Part shown: positions 17,072 through 26,057 of the stretch, piece by piece
Position numbering within the stretch: the stretch's first letter is position 1
Layout: the number at the start of each line of letters is the position of its first letter
DNA from: Altererythrobacter lutimaris
GTDB lineage: Bacteria > Pseudomonadota > Alphaproteobacteria > Sphingomonadales > Sphingomonadaceae
DNA length: 64,000 bases
Reading direction: 5' to 3'
NCBI RefSeq assembly: GCF_013371495.1
Contig: NZ_JABWTA010000001.1
Location: forward strand, 1,302,001 to 1,366,000
Translations under genes and position numbers: made by a program
Notes under the pieces: model-generated
Seen by the model: the letters and a program-made list of their open reading frames with translations, nothing else
What the model was told of the DNA's origin: nothing
Database searches by the model: none

Positions 17072-18778
17072 TCAGGCCTTGGCAGGCGTATGATCGTGAT
17101 AATCGTGATGATCCTCGATCACGGGCAGCGTTTCGAACTGGTGGAATGGCGGCGGGCTGGACAATGTCCATTCCAGCGTCGTCGCACCTTCACCCCAATA
17201 GTTGCCGGCTGCTTTCTTGCCAGCGGTGAACGCGTAGACAAGGTTTGCGAAGAAAAGCAGCATCGACAAGGCCATGATGTAGTAGCCGAAAGAGCTGACT
17301 TCGTTCCAGAAGCTATAGGCTTCTGTGAAGTCTGGATAGCGACGCGCCATACCCTGCATGCCCAGGAAGTGCTGCGGGAAGAAGATCACGTTCACGCCGA
17401 TGAAGAAGCCCCAGAAGTGCAGGTGCGAGAGAAGCTCGGAGTGCATCCGGCCGCTCATCTTCGGGAACCAGTAATAGAAGCCGGCAAACAGCGAGAACAC
17501 AGCGCCCATCGACAGCACGTAGTGGAAGTGTGCTACCACATAGTATGTGTCGTGGAGGTTATCATCGATACCGCCATTCGCGAGGACCACGCCGGTTACA
17601 CCGCCAACGGTGAACAGGAAGATGAAGCCCATCGCCCAAACCATCGGTGACTTGAATTCAAGGCTGCCGCCCCACATCGTGGCGATCCAGCTGAAGATCT
17701 TCACGCCGGTTGGAACCGCGATGACCATGGTCGCAGCGGTGAAATACATTTTCGTGTTAACGTCGAGGCCGACCGTATACATGTGGTGCGCCCACACGAT
17801 GAAGCCGACAACGCCGATTGCGACCATTGCGTAAGCCATGCCGAGATAGCCGAACACCGGCTTACGGCTGAAGGTTGCAACGATCTGAGAGATCATGCCG
17901 AAGCCCGGCAGAATCATGATGTAGACTTCCGGGTGACCAAAGAACCAGAACAGGTGCTGGTAGAGGACAGGGTCCCCGCCGCCTGCTGGATCGAAGAAGG
18001 TTGTCCCGAAGTTACGATCTGTCAGCAGCATCGTGATCGCAGCTGCCAGAACAGGCAGAGCGAGCAGCAGCAGGAAGGCTGTTACAAGCACTGACCATAC
18101 GAACAGCGGCATTTTATGGAGGGTCATGCCCGGCGCACGCATGTTGAAGATGGTCGTGATGAAGTTGGTCGCACCAAGGATCGAGCCTGCGCCCGCCAAG
18201 TGGAGCGAGAAGATCGCGAAGTCGACCGCTGGACCTTGCGAGCCGGTCGTCGAAAGCGGTGCGTACACCGTCCAACCAACACCCGCCCCGAGGCCTGTGC
18301 CACCCGGCACAAACATAGAGAACAGCAGGCTCAGGAAGCCAGCAACGGTCAGCCAGAACGAGATGTTGTTCATCCGCGGGAACGCCATGTCCGGCGCGCC
18401 AATCATCAGCGGGACAAACCAGTTACCAAAACCGCCGATCATCGCAGGCATGACCATGAAGAAGACCATGATCAGACCGTGCGCTGTGATAAACACATTC
18501 CACATGTGGTAGTTCTGATCCATCGACGTGCTGTCACCGCCCATCAGATCGACCCAGAACTGAAGATACTGAATGCCAGGCTCAGCCAGCTCCAGACGCA
18601 TGATGCCGGAAATCGCACCGCCGATGATCCCCGCACAGATCGCGAAGATCAGATACAGCGTACCGATATCCTTGTGGTTGGTTGACATGAACCAGCGGGC
18701 GAAGAAGCCCGGCTTGTGGTCCGCATGCGTGTCATGGCTCTCGTGGTGAGCGTCAAAGCCTTCTGCGGTGGTTGCCAT
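17072..18778 (-). CDS. ctaD: Cytochrome c oxidase subunit I (aa3 type)
   Basis: Catalytic subunit that reduces oxygen at the haem a3-CuB site and pumps protons. 568 residues, twelve helices. [17 protein letters not shown] contains the CuB histidine-tyrosine crosslink pair; HHMYTVGLD holds two more CuB histidines; [17 protein letters not shown] carries the haem ligands. The D-channel segment [21 protein letters not shown] is intact. The C-terminal tail is histidine-rich. 33 bases follow the ctaC stop. Confidence 0.98.
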   Translation of the reverse strand: MATTAEGFDAHHESHDTHADHKPGFFARWFMSTNHKDIGTLYLIFAICAGIIGGAISGIMRLELAEPGIQYLQFWVDLMGGDSTSMDQNYHMWNVFITAHGLIMVFFMVMPAMIGGFGNWFVPLMIGAPDMAFPRMNNISFWLTVAGFLSLLFSMFVPGGTGLGAGVGWTVYAPLSTTGSQGPAVDFAIFSLHLAGAGSILGATNFITTIFNMRAPGMTLHKMPLFVWSVLVTAFLLLLALPVLAAAITMLLTDRNFGTTFFDPAGGGDPVLYQHLFWFFGHPEVYIMILPGFGMISQIVATFSRKPVFGYLGMAYAMVAIGVVGFIVWAHHMYTVGLDVNTKMYFTAATMVIAVPTGVKIFSWIATMWGGSLEFKSPMVWAMGFIFLFTVGGVTGVVLANGGIDDNLHDTYYVVAHFHYVLSMGAVFSLFAGFYYWFPKMSGRMHSELLSHLHFWGFFIGVNVIFFPQHFLGMQGMARRYPDFTEAYSFWNEVSSFGYYIMALSMLLFFANLVYAFTAGKKAAGNYWGEGATTLEWTLSSPPPFHQFETLPVIEDHHDYHDHTPAKA

Positions 18779-18811
18779 CGTATCGTTCTCTCTGGTCTAA
18801 TTCTTTATCAG

Positions 18812-19801
18812 TTACGCAGCCGGAGCAGCTTCGGCTTCGCCGTCAGCGCTCGCTTCTTCAGCAGGAGCAGCTTCTGCCACCGTTTCACTTCCAACGGTGC
18901 CGCCCTGCTCAAGCACCCACGCTTCCCATTCATCGCGAGGAAGCGCTTCTACGACGACCGGCATAAAGCCGTGACGCGCGCCGCAAAGCTCGTAGCACTG
19001 GCCATAATATACGCCCGGCTCTTCGATCGTCAGCATACGCTCGTTCAAGCGACCCGGCACTGCGTCCATCTTGAACCACAGCGATGCCACACCGAATGAG
19101 TGGATCACATCCGCCGCAGTTGTCTGAAGACGGATTGGCGTGTTTGCCGGTACAACCATGCGGTTGTCGACAGCGAGCTGATTTGGCTCACCGTTTGCAA
19201 GCGCCTCTTCCGGCGTCAGCATGTTCGAGATGATCTCGAAATCGCCATTGTCGGGATATGAATAGCCCCAGTACCACTGATAACCGGTCGCTTTGACGGT
19301 AATCGCTTCGGCTGGCGGCGTCTCATACTGGCTACGCAGCAGCGTGATTGACGGAACAGCGATAACCACAAGGATCAGGGCTGGAATTACCGTCCATACA
19401 ACTTCGACGAGCGTGTTGTGGGTCGTCTTCGAAGGCGTAGGGTTGGCTGCGCGGCGATAGCGAACAACCACCCAAAGCAGCAGACCAAGGACGAAAAGGC
19501 TGATCACAGTGATGATCGGAAGCAATACCGCGTCATGCATCCACAGGGCGTATTCACCGTCAGCTGTATACTGATCCTGGAAGGTCAGGCTCTTCCACGG
19601 ATCGGTTTCGTATGCCGTTGGCATGCCTTTACCTGCCTCTGGCTCCATCGGCACGTAGCCAGCGGTCGGCTCAGCTTCGACAGCAACTTCCTCTGCTGCG
19701 TCCTGAGCCAATGCCATTTGCGGCGTCAACGCCAGCACAGCAGCCATTACCAATCCTGCGATGAGGAAATATGCGCGATTAAGGGTGTGACCCAATACCA
19801 T
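18812..19801 (-). CDS. ctaC: Cytochrome c oxidase subunit II
   Basis: Receives electrons from cytochrome c at the CuA centre. From 19801 the 329-residue protein has a signal peptide (AGLVMAAVLALTPQMALAQ), two membrane helices (near LLPIITVISLFVLGLLLWVVV and VVWTVIPALILVVIAVPSI), then the cupredoxin domain with DVIHSFGV and the CuA motif GQCYELCGARHGFMP. An alanine/glutamate tail follows. An upstream ATG at 19864 would give an unusually long signal n-region; both lack a strong ribosome site. A good promoter stands at 19929-19957. Confidence 0.95.
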   Translation of the reverse strand: MVLGHTLNRAYFLIAGLVMAAVLALTPQMALAQDAAEEVAVEAEPTAGYVPMEPEAGKGMPTAYETDPWKSLTFQDQYTADGEYALWMHDAVLLPIITVISLFVLGLLLWVVVRYRRAANPTPSKTTHNTLVEVVWTVIPALILVVIAVPSITLLRSQYETPPAEAITVKATGYQWYWGYSYPDNGDFEIISNMLTPEEALANGEPNQLAVDNRMVVPANTPIRLQTTAADVIHSFGVASLWFKMDAVPGRLNERMLTIEEPGVYYGQCYELCGARHGFMPVVVEALPRDEWEAWVLEQGGTVGSETVAEAAPAEEASADGEAEAAPAA

Positions 19802-19900
19802 CGAATAAACGCTTTCCGCTTGCGTGGCCGAAACCACTGTCTTTCTCAACAAGCCGCGAGACATCGTTCAACGCTTGAAAACCCGACCACGACCATTCAC

Positions 19901-19916
19901 TTGGCATCTCTGCCAA
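19901..19916. promoter_or_regulatory. Palindrome in ctaC leader
   Basis: Perfect inverted repeat TTGGCA-TCTC-TGCCAA, 13 bases downstream of the predicted -10 of ctaC. It may be an operator near the transcription start or an mRNA hairpin. No named regulator was recognised for it. Confidence 0.4.
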
Positions 19917-19928
19917 GAATTGCACGCC

Positions 19929-19957
19929 CCTATAGGCCCGCTTGCCGCATGCCTCAA
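19929..19957 (-). promoter_or_regulatory. Candidate promoter of the cta cluster
   Basis: On the minus strand TTGAGG (19957-19952), a spacer of 17 bases and TATAGG (19934-19929) precede ctaC. Both hexamers and the spacing fit a sigma-70-type promoter. No FNR box is nearby. Confidence 0.5.
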
Positions 19958-20032
19958 GCGCTTCTAGGGAGAAAATTATGCACCGTTCGGTGAGAGCAAT
20001 GCAATCCGGCGCAATTGAAAGAGAGTTCACGA

Positions 20033-20614
20033 ATGACTGAAGAAGAAGTGCTGTCCGAGTTCCGCAGCTGTGGAGCCTTGCTCGAAGGGCATTTCAAGCT
20101 CTCATCAGGGCGGCACAGCGCGCAATATCTGCAATGCGCACGGGTGCTGATGAATGGCGAGCGGGCAGGCAATCTAGCCCGGGCGATCGCGCAGAAGATC
20201 CCGCGCGAGATTCGCTCCGAAGTGGATGTGGTTGTTTCCCCAGCAATGGGCGGGCTTATCATCGGCCATGAAATGGGCCGCGCGCTGGGCAAGGACGCGA
20301 TCTTCCTCGAGCGACCTGACGGTGTGTTCCACTTGCGACGCGGATTCGCGCTTAAGCCGGGGGCAAAGGTGCTGATGGTTGAAGACGTTGTAACCACAGG
20401 CCTTTCCAGCCGCGAAGCCATCGAAGCTGTTGCGCGCGAAGGCGGTGAAGTCATCGCAGAATGCGCATTGGTGGATCGCTCCGCAGGCGAAGTGGACCTG
20501 GGCGTGCCGTTCTTCCCGCTCATGGCTCTAAGCGTGCCAAGCTACGCGGAAGACGAGCTTCCGCCAGAGCTTGCAGCAATCCCCGTGACCAAGCCGGGAA
20601 GCCGCGCCGCATGA
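20033..20614 (+). CDS. pyrE: Orotate phosphoribosyltransferase
   Basis: Converts orotate and PRPP to OMP in pyrimidine synthesis. 193 residues. The PRPP-binding motif is VLMVEDVVTTGLSS; LSSGRHSAQYLQC is the early substrate segment and VVSPAMGGLIIGHEMGRAL the next loop. ATG at 20033 follows a GAGAG ribosome site. The stop overlaps the pdxJ start (ATGA). Divergent from ctaC. Confidence 0.95.
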   Translation: MTEEEVLSEFRSCGALLEGHFKLSSGRHSAQYLQCARVLMNGERAGNLARAIAQKIPREIRSEVDVVVSPAMGGLIIGHEMGRALGKDAIFLERPDGVFHLRRGFALKPGAKVLMVEDVVTTGLSSREAIEAVAREGGEVIAECALVDRSAGEVDLGVPFFPLMALSVPSYAEDELPPELAAIPVTKPGSRAA

Positions 20615-21354
20615 GCACGCACAAGCTTCGTCTCGGGGTCAACATCGATCACGTTGCGACCATCCGCAATGCGCGCGGCGGCGATCACCCCGACCCTGTG
20701 CGCGCGGCTGAAATCGTCGCTAGCGTCGGGGGCGACGGCATTACTGCGCACCTTCGCGAAGACCGCAGGCACATTCGCGACGATGATTTGAAGCGCATTC
20801 AGGAAGCAACTGACTTGCCGCTCAATCTCGAGATGGCAGCAACAGAGGAGATGCTGGAAATCGCCTTGCGGCACAGGCCGCATGCCGCCTGCATAGTCCC
20901 GGAAAAACGCGAGGAGCGCACCACGGAAGGCGGACTTGATGCGGCCGGATTGCATAACCAGCTCGCACCGATCGTAACCCAGCTTGCCGATGTTGGCATT
21001 CGCGTCTCGCTTTTCATCGAAGCGAACGAACGTCAGCTCGACGCAGCGCTGCGTTTGGGCGCGCAAGTGGTTGAATTTCATACCGGAGAATACGCGCACG
21101 CTTTTCTCGACGGTGACAGCGAGAAAGTCGCGAGCGAATTGAAGCGCATTTCCGACATGGCTGCGCTCGCAGTCAAAAACGGGATCGAGCCGCATGCCGG
21201 CCACGGCCTGACCTACGAAAACGTCCAGCCGATTGCCGCGATCCCGCAGCTGGCTGAACTCAATATCGGGCACTATCTCGTTGGTGAAGCAGTGTTTGTA
21301 GGGCTGGAGAACGCGGTTCGCCGGATGCGCGATTTGATGGATGAAGCGCGCTGA
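20611..21354 (+). CDS. pdxJ: Pyridoxine 5'-phosphate synthase
   Basis: Forms pyridoxine phosphate in the DXP-dependent vitamin B6 route. 247-residue TIM barrel: LRLGVNIDHVATIRNARGG, then HLREDRRHIRDDDL, LNLEMAATEEM and GHGLTYENVQPIA are PdxJ signatures. The start ATG overlaps the pyrE stop by 4 bases, so translation is probably coupled. The pyrE-pdxJ-acpS-lepB order is common in sphingomonads; here a membrane protein and a NADAR gene lie between pdxJ and acpS. Confidence 0.96.
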   Translation: MSTHKLRLGVNIDHVATIRNARGGDHPDPVRAAEIVASVGGDGITAHLREDRRHIRDDDLKRIQEATDLPLNLEMAATEEMLEIALRHRPHAACIVPEKREERTTEGGLDAAGLHNQLAPIVTQLADVGIRVSLFIEANERQLDAALRLGAQVVEFHTGEYAHAFLDGDSEKVASELKRISDMAALAVKNGIEPHAGHGLTYENVQPIAAIPQLAELNIGHYLVGEAVFVGLENAVRRMRDLMDEAR

Positions 21355-21404
21355 AAACGGCCATCAGAGACACCCCCTAGATAGATCGAGATAACCCCGA
21401 GACC

Positions 21405-21680
21405 GTGACAGATCACCCGCAACTCACCCCGCAACAGCGCAGATGGGCCTTAGCTGCGGCAATACCGTTTTTGCTGAGCCTCGCGCTGCTGGGATATGCT
21501 ATTGCGAAACAGACGCTGCTCGCCTTTGCGATTGGCTGGCCGATCCTACAAGTGTTCGGCTACGCGATGACGTTGCGAATCGCGAAGGGTGACTTCAGTC
21601 ATGTCCTGGTCAAAGGTCAGGTCATGCTGCACGTGATGGCGCTGGGTTTGTTGGTGGCGGTTTTGGCGAGGGCGTCTTGA
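21405..21680 (+). CDS. Small membrane protein, function unknown
   Basis: A 91-residue protein beginning at a GTG. Two or three hydrophobic segments are visible (WALAAAIPFLLSLALLGYAI, LAFAIGWPILQVFGYAMTL and QVMLHVMALGLLVAVLA). I do not recognise the family. It follows pdxJ by 50 bases. Hydrophobic pattern and codon use suggest a real gene. Confidence 0.5.
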   Translation: MTDHPQLTPQQRRWALAAAIPFLLSLALLGYAIAKQTLLAFAIGWPILQVFGYAMTLRIAKGDFSHVLVKGQVMLHVMALGLLVAVLARAS

Positions 21681-21711
21681 AGCTGATCTTAAGCGCGTCA
21701 GAGACAAGACC

Positions 21712-22245
21712 ATGACTTCGGAAAAGTTCACGTTTTTTTGGAATGGTCCGTTCTCACAGTGGTACAAGTCACCCTTCACGATCGATGGGCAGTATTACAA
21801 CACAGCTGAGCAATACATGATGGCGGAGAAGGCTCGGCTATTCGGTGACGATGAAGCTTTGGGCAAAATTCTCGAAGCAACAGACCCTGCCGTGCAGAAA
21901 GCATGGGGTCGGAAAGTCAAAGGCTTTGATCAGGAAAAGTGGGAGAAAGCGCGCTCGGAGATCGTTTATCGCGGAAGCCGAGCCAAGTTCACCACACACA
22001 GGGACTTGTTACAAATGCTGCTCGACACGGAAGGAACATCGCTCGCTGAAGCCAGTCCTGTCGACACCATCTGGGGGATTGGCTTAGCGGCAGATGCCAA
22101 GGACGCTTCGGATCGCTCCAAATGGTTGGGCCAGAATTTGCTTGGCGAAATCCTCCAAAATCTTAGAGACGAGTTGCTTGAAGAACAGCGCGGTGAAGGG
22201 ATCCCCGAGCTGGTGGAACGAGCAAGACGGAAGGCGAAGAAATGA
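21712..22245 (+). CDS. NADAR (YbiA-like) family protein
   Basis: A 177-residue protein of PF08719. [19 protein letters not shown] near the start, [30 protein letters not shown] and [15 protein letters not shown] are the conserved family blocks. YbiA-type members cleave N-glycosidic bonds of riboflavin pathway intermediates, and others remove ADP-ribose from guanine in DNA. Which applies here is open. It overlaps acpS by 4 bases. Confidence 0.88.
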   Translation: MTSEKFTFFWNGPFSQWYKSPFTIDGQYYNTAEQYMMAEKARLFGDDEALGKILEATDPAVQKAWGRKVKGFDQEKWEKARSEIVYRGSRAKFTTHRDLLQMLLDTEGTSLAEASPVDTIWGIGLAADAKDASDRSKWLGQNLLGEILQNLRDELLEEQRGEGIPELVERARRKAKK

Positions 22246-22643
22246 TCATCGGGCTTGGTTCGGACCTGTGCAATATCGAGCGCATCCAAAACTCGATCGA
22301 TCGTTTCGGCGAGCGGTTTGAAAACCGCGTCTTCACAGAGATCGAGCGTGCCAAGGCGCGGCGGCGTCCCTACACCATCGCCGGAACCTATGCGAAGCGC
22401 TTCGCTGCCAAAGAGGCCTTCAGCAAAGCCGTGGGCACGGGTTTTCGCCGCGGGGTGTTTATGCGAGATATCGGCGTGATAAACGCGCCTTCTGGTGCGC
22501 CAACGCTCGCTTTGGCCGGTGGTGCTGCAATCCGGCTTGCAGAATTGACGCCGGACGGCCATGAGGCGCTCATTCATCTCACTCTCACCGATGATCATCC
22601 ATGGGCGCAGGCCTATGTGATTATCGAGGCGCGTCCGCTTTAG
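22242..22643 (+). CDS. acpS: Holo-[acyl-carrier-protein] synthase
   Basis: Transfers phosphopantetheine from CoA to acyl carrier protein. 133 residues. [14 protein letters not shown] holds the magnesium aspartate, and [18 protein letters not shown] the second acidic motif (WxxKEA-type). ATG overlaps the NADAR gene stop. lepB follows after 35 bases. Confidence 0.95.
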   Translation: MIIGLGSDLCNIERIQNSIDRFGERFENRVFTEIERAKARRRPYTIAGTYAKRFAAKEAFSKAVGTGFRRGVFMRDIGVINAPSGAPTLALAGGAAIRLAELTPDGHEALIHLTLTDDHPWAQAYVIIEARPL

Positions 22644-22678
22644 TTCATCCCCCCTCACCGAAAAACGAAATCCTCGCT

Positions 22679-23548
22679 GTGTCCAAAGACAAATCCAAAG
22701 CTTCTGAAAAGGTTGACTGGTTCGCGGAGCTGCGCGGCCTTGGCCTGATGCTGCTCGCCGTGCTCGCGTTCCACTCGCTTGTGGCAAAACCGTTCTACAT
22801 CCCGTCAACATCCATGATGCCGAGCCTGTTCGTGGGCGACCGGCTGATCGTCAGCAAGTACCCCTATGGCTGGAGCTGGGCTTCGGTGAGCTTCCATGTG
22901 ATGCCGCGATCCGACTGGCGCGTCTGGGCGGATACACCTGAATATGGCGATGTCGTGATCCCCGTGCATCCCGAGCGCGACGAGGATTACATCAAGCGCG
23001 TGGTCGCGCGTCCGGGTGATACAATAGCCGTCGAGAACGGCCGGATTATCCTCAACGGACAGATGGTTCCGCGCGAACAGGTTGCTGACCTGCGGATACC
23101 TTTTGAACCAGAGCTCACGTGCCTGGACGGCGGCCAATGCCTGGATGATTTCCAGCGCTTCCTCCAGCGCGAAGCGGACGGCAAGGAGTATTTCGAGATC
23201 CCGGCCTATCGCGAGACGCTGCCCAATGGCGCGAGCTATCTGATCATCGATTATTACGAACAGGATCTCGACAATTTTGCCGAAATCACTGTGCCTGAAG
23301 GCCATGTCTTCGTGATGGGCGATAATCGCGATCATTCCGCTGACAGCCGCGCAACGCTTGAACGCCAAGGGCTTGATGGCGCTGTTCCGCTGGAGAATAT
23401 TGGCGGCCGCGCGGAATTCATCACATTCTCGCTCGATGGCTCGACCGGCTGGAACCCCGCCACATGGTTTTCCAGCCTGCGCCCCGAGCGCGCATGGACG
23501 AGCCTTCGTCCGACCATCATTCCTCAAGGCGAAAGCGAAGCAGACTAA
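22679..23548 (+). CDS. lepB: Signal peptidase I
   Basis: Membrane serine protease that removes signal peptides. 289 residues from a GTG at 22679 (VSKDKSK); the longer frame reading through acpS is not credible. One helix, GLMLLAVLAFHSLVAKPFYI, precedes the catalytic serine in IPSTSMMPSLFVGD; the lysine is in YIKRVVARPGDTI; the box-E signature GHVFVMGDNRDHSADSR follows. Usually rnc and era come next in this order; here a DUF3089 gene and ruvX take their place. Confidence 0.95.
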   Translation: MSKDKSKASEKVDWFAELRGLGLMLLAVLAFHSLVAKPFYIPSTSMMPSLFVGDRLIVSKYPYGWSWASVSFHVMPRSDWRVWADTPEYGDVVIPVHPERDEDYIKRVVARPGDTIAVENGRIILNGQMVPREQVADLRIPFEPELTCLDGGQCLDDFQRFLQREADGKEYFEIPAYRETLPNGASYLIIDYYEQDLDNFAEITVPEGHVFVMGDNRDHSADSRATLERQGLDGAVPLENIGGRAEFITFSLDGSTGWNPATWFSSLRPERAWTSLRPTIIPQGESEAD

Positions 23549-23551
23549 GCC

Positions 23552-24691
23552 ATGGCAAAGAAATTTCTTGGCTGCGTCGCGATCCTGATCGTCCTGTTCA
23601 TTGGCGGCGCGATCTTGCTGACCGCTTTCTCTCGCGAAGCCACTGAGTTCGTCTTCGTGCCAAGCGCAGAGTTTGAAGAACAAGCCGCGCTTGAGACCAG
23701 CGCCTATGCCGATCTGGACCTTTGGTATTCGCACCCTGACAAGACGGGCGAGGATCCTGCGCGCTATCAGCCGCCTGCCGCAGACGAAGGGCGCACACTG
23801 CCCTCCCCTGCTGATCCGGCGCCGGGTGATTTCGCAGTCTTCTTCGTGCACCCGACCAGCTATCTCGACAAATCGAACTGGAACGCGCCGCTTGGTGACA
23901 AACAGGCAGAAGATGTCGCGCGGACTTACCTGCGCGGCATGGCGAGCCCGTTCAATCAAGCGAGCGCCATCTGGGCGCCGCGTTACCGCCAGGCAACTCT
24001 CGGTGCGTTCCTGACCGACAAGCCTGAAGGCCAACAAGCGATCGATGCGGCCTATGCCGATGTCGCGCTCGCCTACGATCAGTTCATCGCCCAAGTCTCG
24101 CCGGACACGCCGATTGTGCTGGCAGGTCATAGCCAGGGCGCGTTGCATCTGAAGCGGCTGCTTCAAGAGAAGGTCGCTGGTTCCCCAGCAGAAGAGCGGC
24201 TGGTTGCCGCATATGCGATTGGCTGGCCGATCTCGCTTACCCGTGATCTGCCGCTGCTTGGTTTTCCTGTGTGCACAGAGCCCGATTCCACCGGCTGCAT
24301 CTTGAGCTGGTCAAGCTATGCTGAACCTGCTGATCCGTCTGACGTGATGGAGACTTATTCCGCGTCAATCGGCCTTGATGGCCAGCCTCGCGGAGACAGT
24401 ACCATCCTTTGCACCAACCCGCTCACTGGCCGCGCAGGCGGTGAGGCGGACGCTTCGCTCAACCTCGGCACTCTTGTCCCGGAAGACAGCCTCGACAATG
24501 GCGAGCTGGTTGCGCGCGCCGTTCCTGCACGATGCGACGAGCGCGGACTGCTTCTGATTGGCGATCCGCCCCAAATGGGCAGCTTCGTCCTGCCGGGCAA
24601 CAATTACCACGTTTACGATATTCCGCTGTTCTGGGCGAACACCAAGCAGGACGTGGCAATGCGAGTGGACGCATGGTTGCAAAGCCGCTGA
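23552..24691 (+). CDS. DUF3089 alpha/beta hydrolase-like protein
   Basis: A 379-residue protein. An N-terminal membrane helix (FLGCVAILIVLFIGGAILL) probably anchors a periplasmic domain. VLAGHSQGALHL is a GxSxG nucleophile elbow, FFVHPTSYLDKSNWNAP an early conserved segment, and NNYHVYDIPLFW holds the likely late histidine. The arrangement fits DUF3089, a lipase-like hydrolase family of unknown substrate. It lies 3 bases past lepB, and its end overlaps ruvX by 19 bases. Confidence 0.78.
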   Translation: MAKKFLGCVAILIVLFIGGAILLTAFSREATEFVFVPSAEFEEQAALETSAYADLDLWYSHPDKTGEDPARYQPPAADEGRTLPSPADPAPGDFAVFFVHPTSYLDKSNWNAPLGDKQAEDVARTYLRGMASPFNQASAIWAPRYRQATLGAFLTDKPEGQQAIDAAYADVALAYDQFIAQVSPDTPIVLAGHSQGALHLKRLLQEKVAGSPAEERLVAAYAIGWPISLTRDLPLLGFPVCTEPDSTGCILSWSSYAEPADPSDVMETYSASIGLDGQPRGDSTILCTNPLTGRAGGEADASLNLGTLVPEDSLDNGELVARAVPARCDERGLLLIGDPPQMGSFVLPGNNYHVYDIPLFWANTKQDVAMRVDAWLQSR

Positions 24692-25158
24692 TCACGGACA
24701 GCGCGGCTGCGTTTGGCGAGGCTCTGCCGGATGGCGGCGCGCTGATCGCGCTTGATCTCGGCACGAAAACAATTGGCATTGCGACTTGTGATGCGGGCTG
24801 GCGATTTGCCACTCCGGGCAAGACGCTGGCGCGCGGCAAATGGGGCCGCGACCGTGATGAACTGGCCAAGCAAATCGCGGACCGCTCGATCAAAGGCGTC
24901 GTGATCGGCTTGCCGCGCAATATGGATGGCAGCGAAGGTCCGCGCGCGCAATCTGCCCGCGCCTATGCCCGTAATTGCTCGGAAGCCTTCGCTTTGCCGG
25001 TGCTGCTATGGGACGAGCGCTGGTCCACGCAAAGCGCGGAGCGCGACCTGATCGGGCAGGACACCAGCCGCCGCAAGCGCGCCGAAGTCATCGACAGCCA
25101 TGCCTCCGCAGTGATTCTGCAAGGCGCGATTGACGCTTTGGCGGGGTCAGCTTTCTAG
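24673..25158 (+). CDS. ruvX: RuvX/YqgF Holliday junction resolvase-like protein
   Basis: A 161-residue RNase H-fold protein required for 16S rRNA maturation in studied bacteria. LIALDLGTKTIGIATCD carries the first catalytic aspartate; VIGLPRNMDGSEGP, LWDERWSTQSAE and IDSHASAVILQGAID hold the rest. ATG at 24673 overlaps the DUF3089 gene; the upstream part of the frame is antisense-like noise. Convergent with the cupin gene, whose stop codon shares bases with this stop. Confidence 0.9.
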   Translation: MVAKPLITDSAAAFGEALPDGGALIALDLGTKTIGIATCDAGWRFATPGKTLARGKWGRDRDELAKQIADRSIKGVVIGLPRNMDGSEGPRAQSARAYARNCSEAFALPVLLWDERWSTQSAERDLIGQDTSRRKRAEVIDSHASAVILQGAIDALAGSAF

Positions 25159-26057
25159 GCCTGTTCAAGTTCAGCGCGGCGCGTCTTCGCGATAGCTTCC
25201 AGCATACGGCTTCCTGACAGCTCCGCCTCGCGCCACAAGCCATCGCGCGCCGCATCATCCTGAGACAGCAGAGAACGCGCTTCGAAACTCGCCAGTTTCA
25301 GCCGGTCGCTGGGGTGGTGGCGACCGAATTGTTCAGCGAGGTCGAGCGCGTCCTCATGCCCGGTGGCAACCGCCACACGAAGGAACACTTCGGTCGCATT
25401 CGGGCTGAGCACTTTTTCCACCCGCCCGCTATCGAGATCAAAGCCATATTGGTCATACCAGCTTTGCGCGGTGTCGACTTTCATCACGTTGATGGAAACC
25501 GACAGGCTTTCAGGCGGGATCTGCGAATGAATATCCTTATGCGCGCGGTACAGCATAAGCTTGCCTTCATTAAGCGCGCTGCGTTCGATGAAGGTCAGCT
25601 CGCATTGCTCGCCTGCATATCCTGCGACATCCTCATAGGCATATTCGAAATAGTCGCTTTGATAGCCGGGCCCAAGATAACCCACTGTCAGAAATGAGAA
25701 ATTGTGATCGTGCGGCACGCCATAGACAAAGGTCTTCGCGCCGCTTGCCTGATAGCAATGGTCTGTCGCGCTCGGCCAGATATTGGCGCGCAGGAAGGTG
25801 CCATTGTTGAGCGGGCTCAAGAGGATCGCTTGCGGGCCATAGCCGCTTTCGATCACATCTTCGCGATATTGGCTTTCGAGCTGGCGGAGCAACAGATCGC
25901 TGAGAAATTCCCGATTGTTGCCAAGCTTGCGGAGCCAATGCGCGGCTTCTTGCGTGCTTGAAGCATCGCCGGGATCAAAGCCGGAGGCCGCAATGCCTTC
26001 CACGCAATCGCCGAGCGCGCAGCTGGCGCTGTCTTTGATTTCGAGGACCTGAGGCAT
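25155..26057 (-). CDS. 3-His cupin-like protein in peptide operon
   Basis: A 300-residue soluble protein of no family I can name. Residues about 85-195 read like a cupin of the thiol-dioxygenase type: FVYGVPHDHNFSFLTVGYLG supplies an HxH pair, and RAHKDIHSQIPPESLSVSIN resembles the later third histidine with its strand. Two N-terminal cysteines (CALGDC) stand near residue 15. The C-terminal 100 residues are helical. It is the last of three minus-strand genes; its ATG overlaps the preceding stop (TAATG). An iron oxygenase acting on the operon's peptide is a hypothesis only. Confidence 0.55.
   Translation of the reverse strand: MPQVLEIKDSASCALGDCVEGIAASGFDPGDASSTQEAAHWLRKLGNNREFLSDLLLRQLESQYREDVIESGYGPQAILLSPLNNGTFLRANIWPSATDHCYQASGAKTFVYGVPHDHNFSFLTVGYLGPGYQSDYFEYAYEDVAGYAGEQCELTFIERSALNEGKLMLYRAHKDIHSQIPPESLSVSINVMKVDTAQSWYDQYGFDLDSGRVEKVLSPNATEVFLRVAVATGHEDALDLAEQFGRHHPSDRLKLASFEARSLLSQDDAARDGLWREAELSGSRMLEAIAKTRRAELEQA

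Noticed and set aside
16072..17229. 385-residue plus-strand open frame
   Set aside because: Antisense to the epoxide-hydrolase-like gene and the end of ctaD; no domain is visible.
22805..24166. 453-residue minus-strand open frame
   Set aside because: It is antisense to lepB and the DUF3089 gene, both of which have clear family motifs; its translation has no domain and is rich in His and Arg, as shadows of GC-rich genes are.
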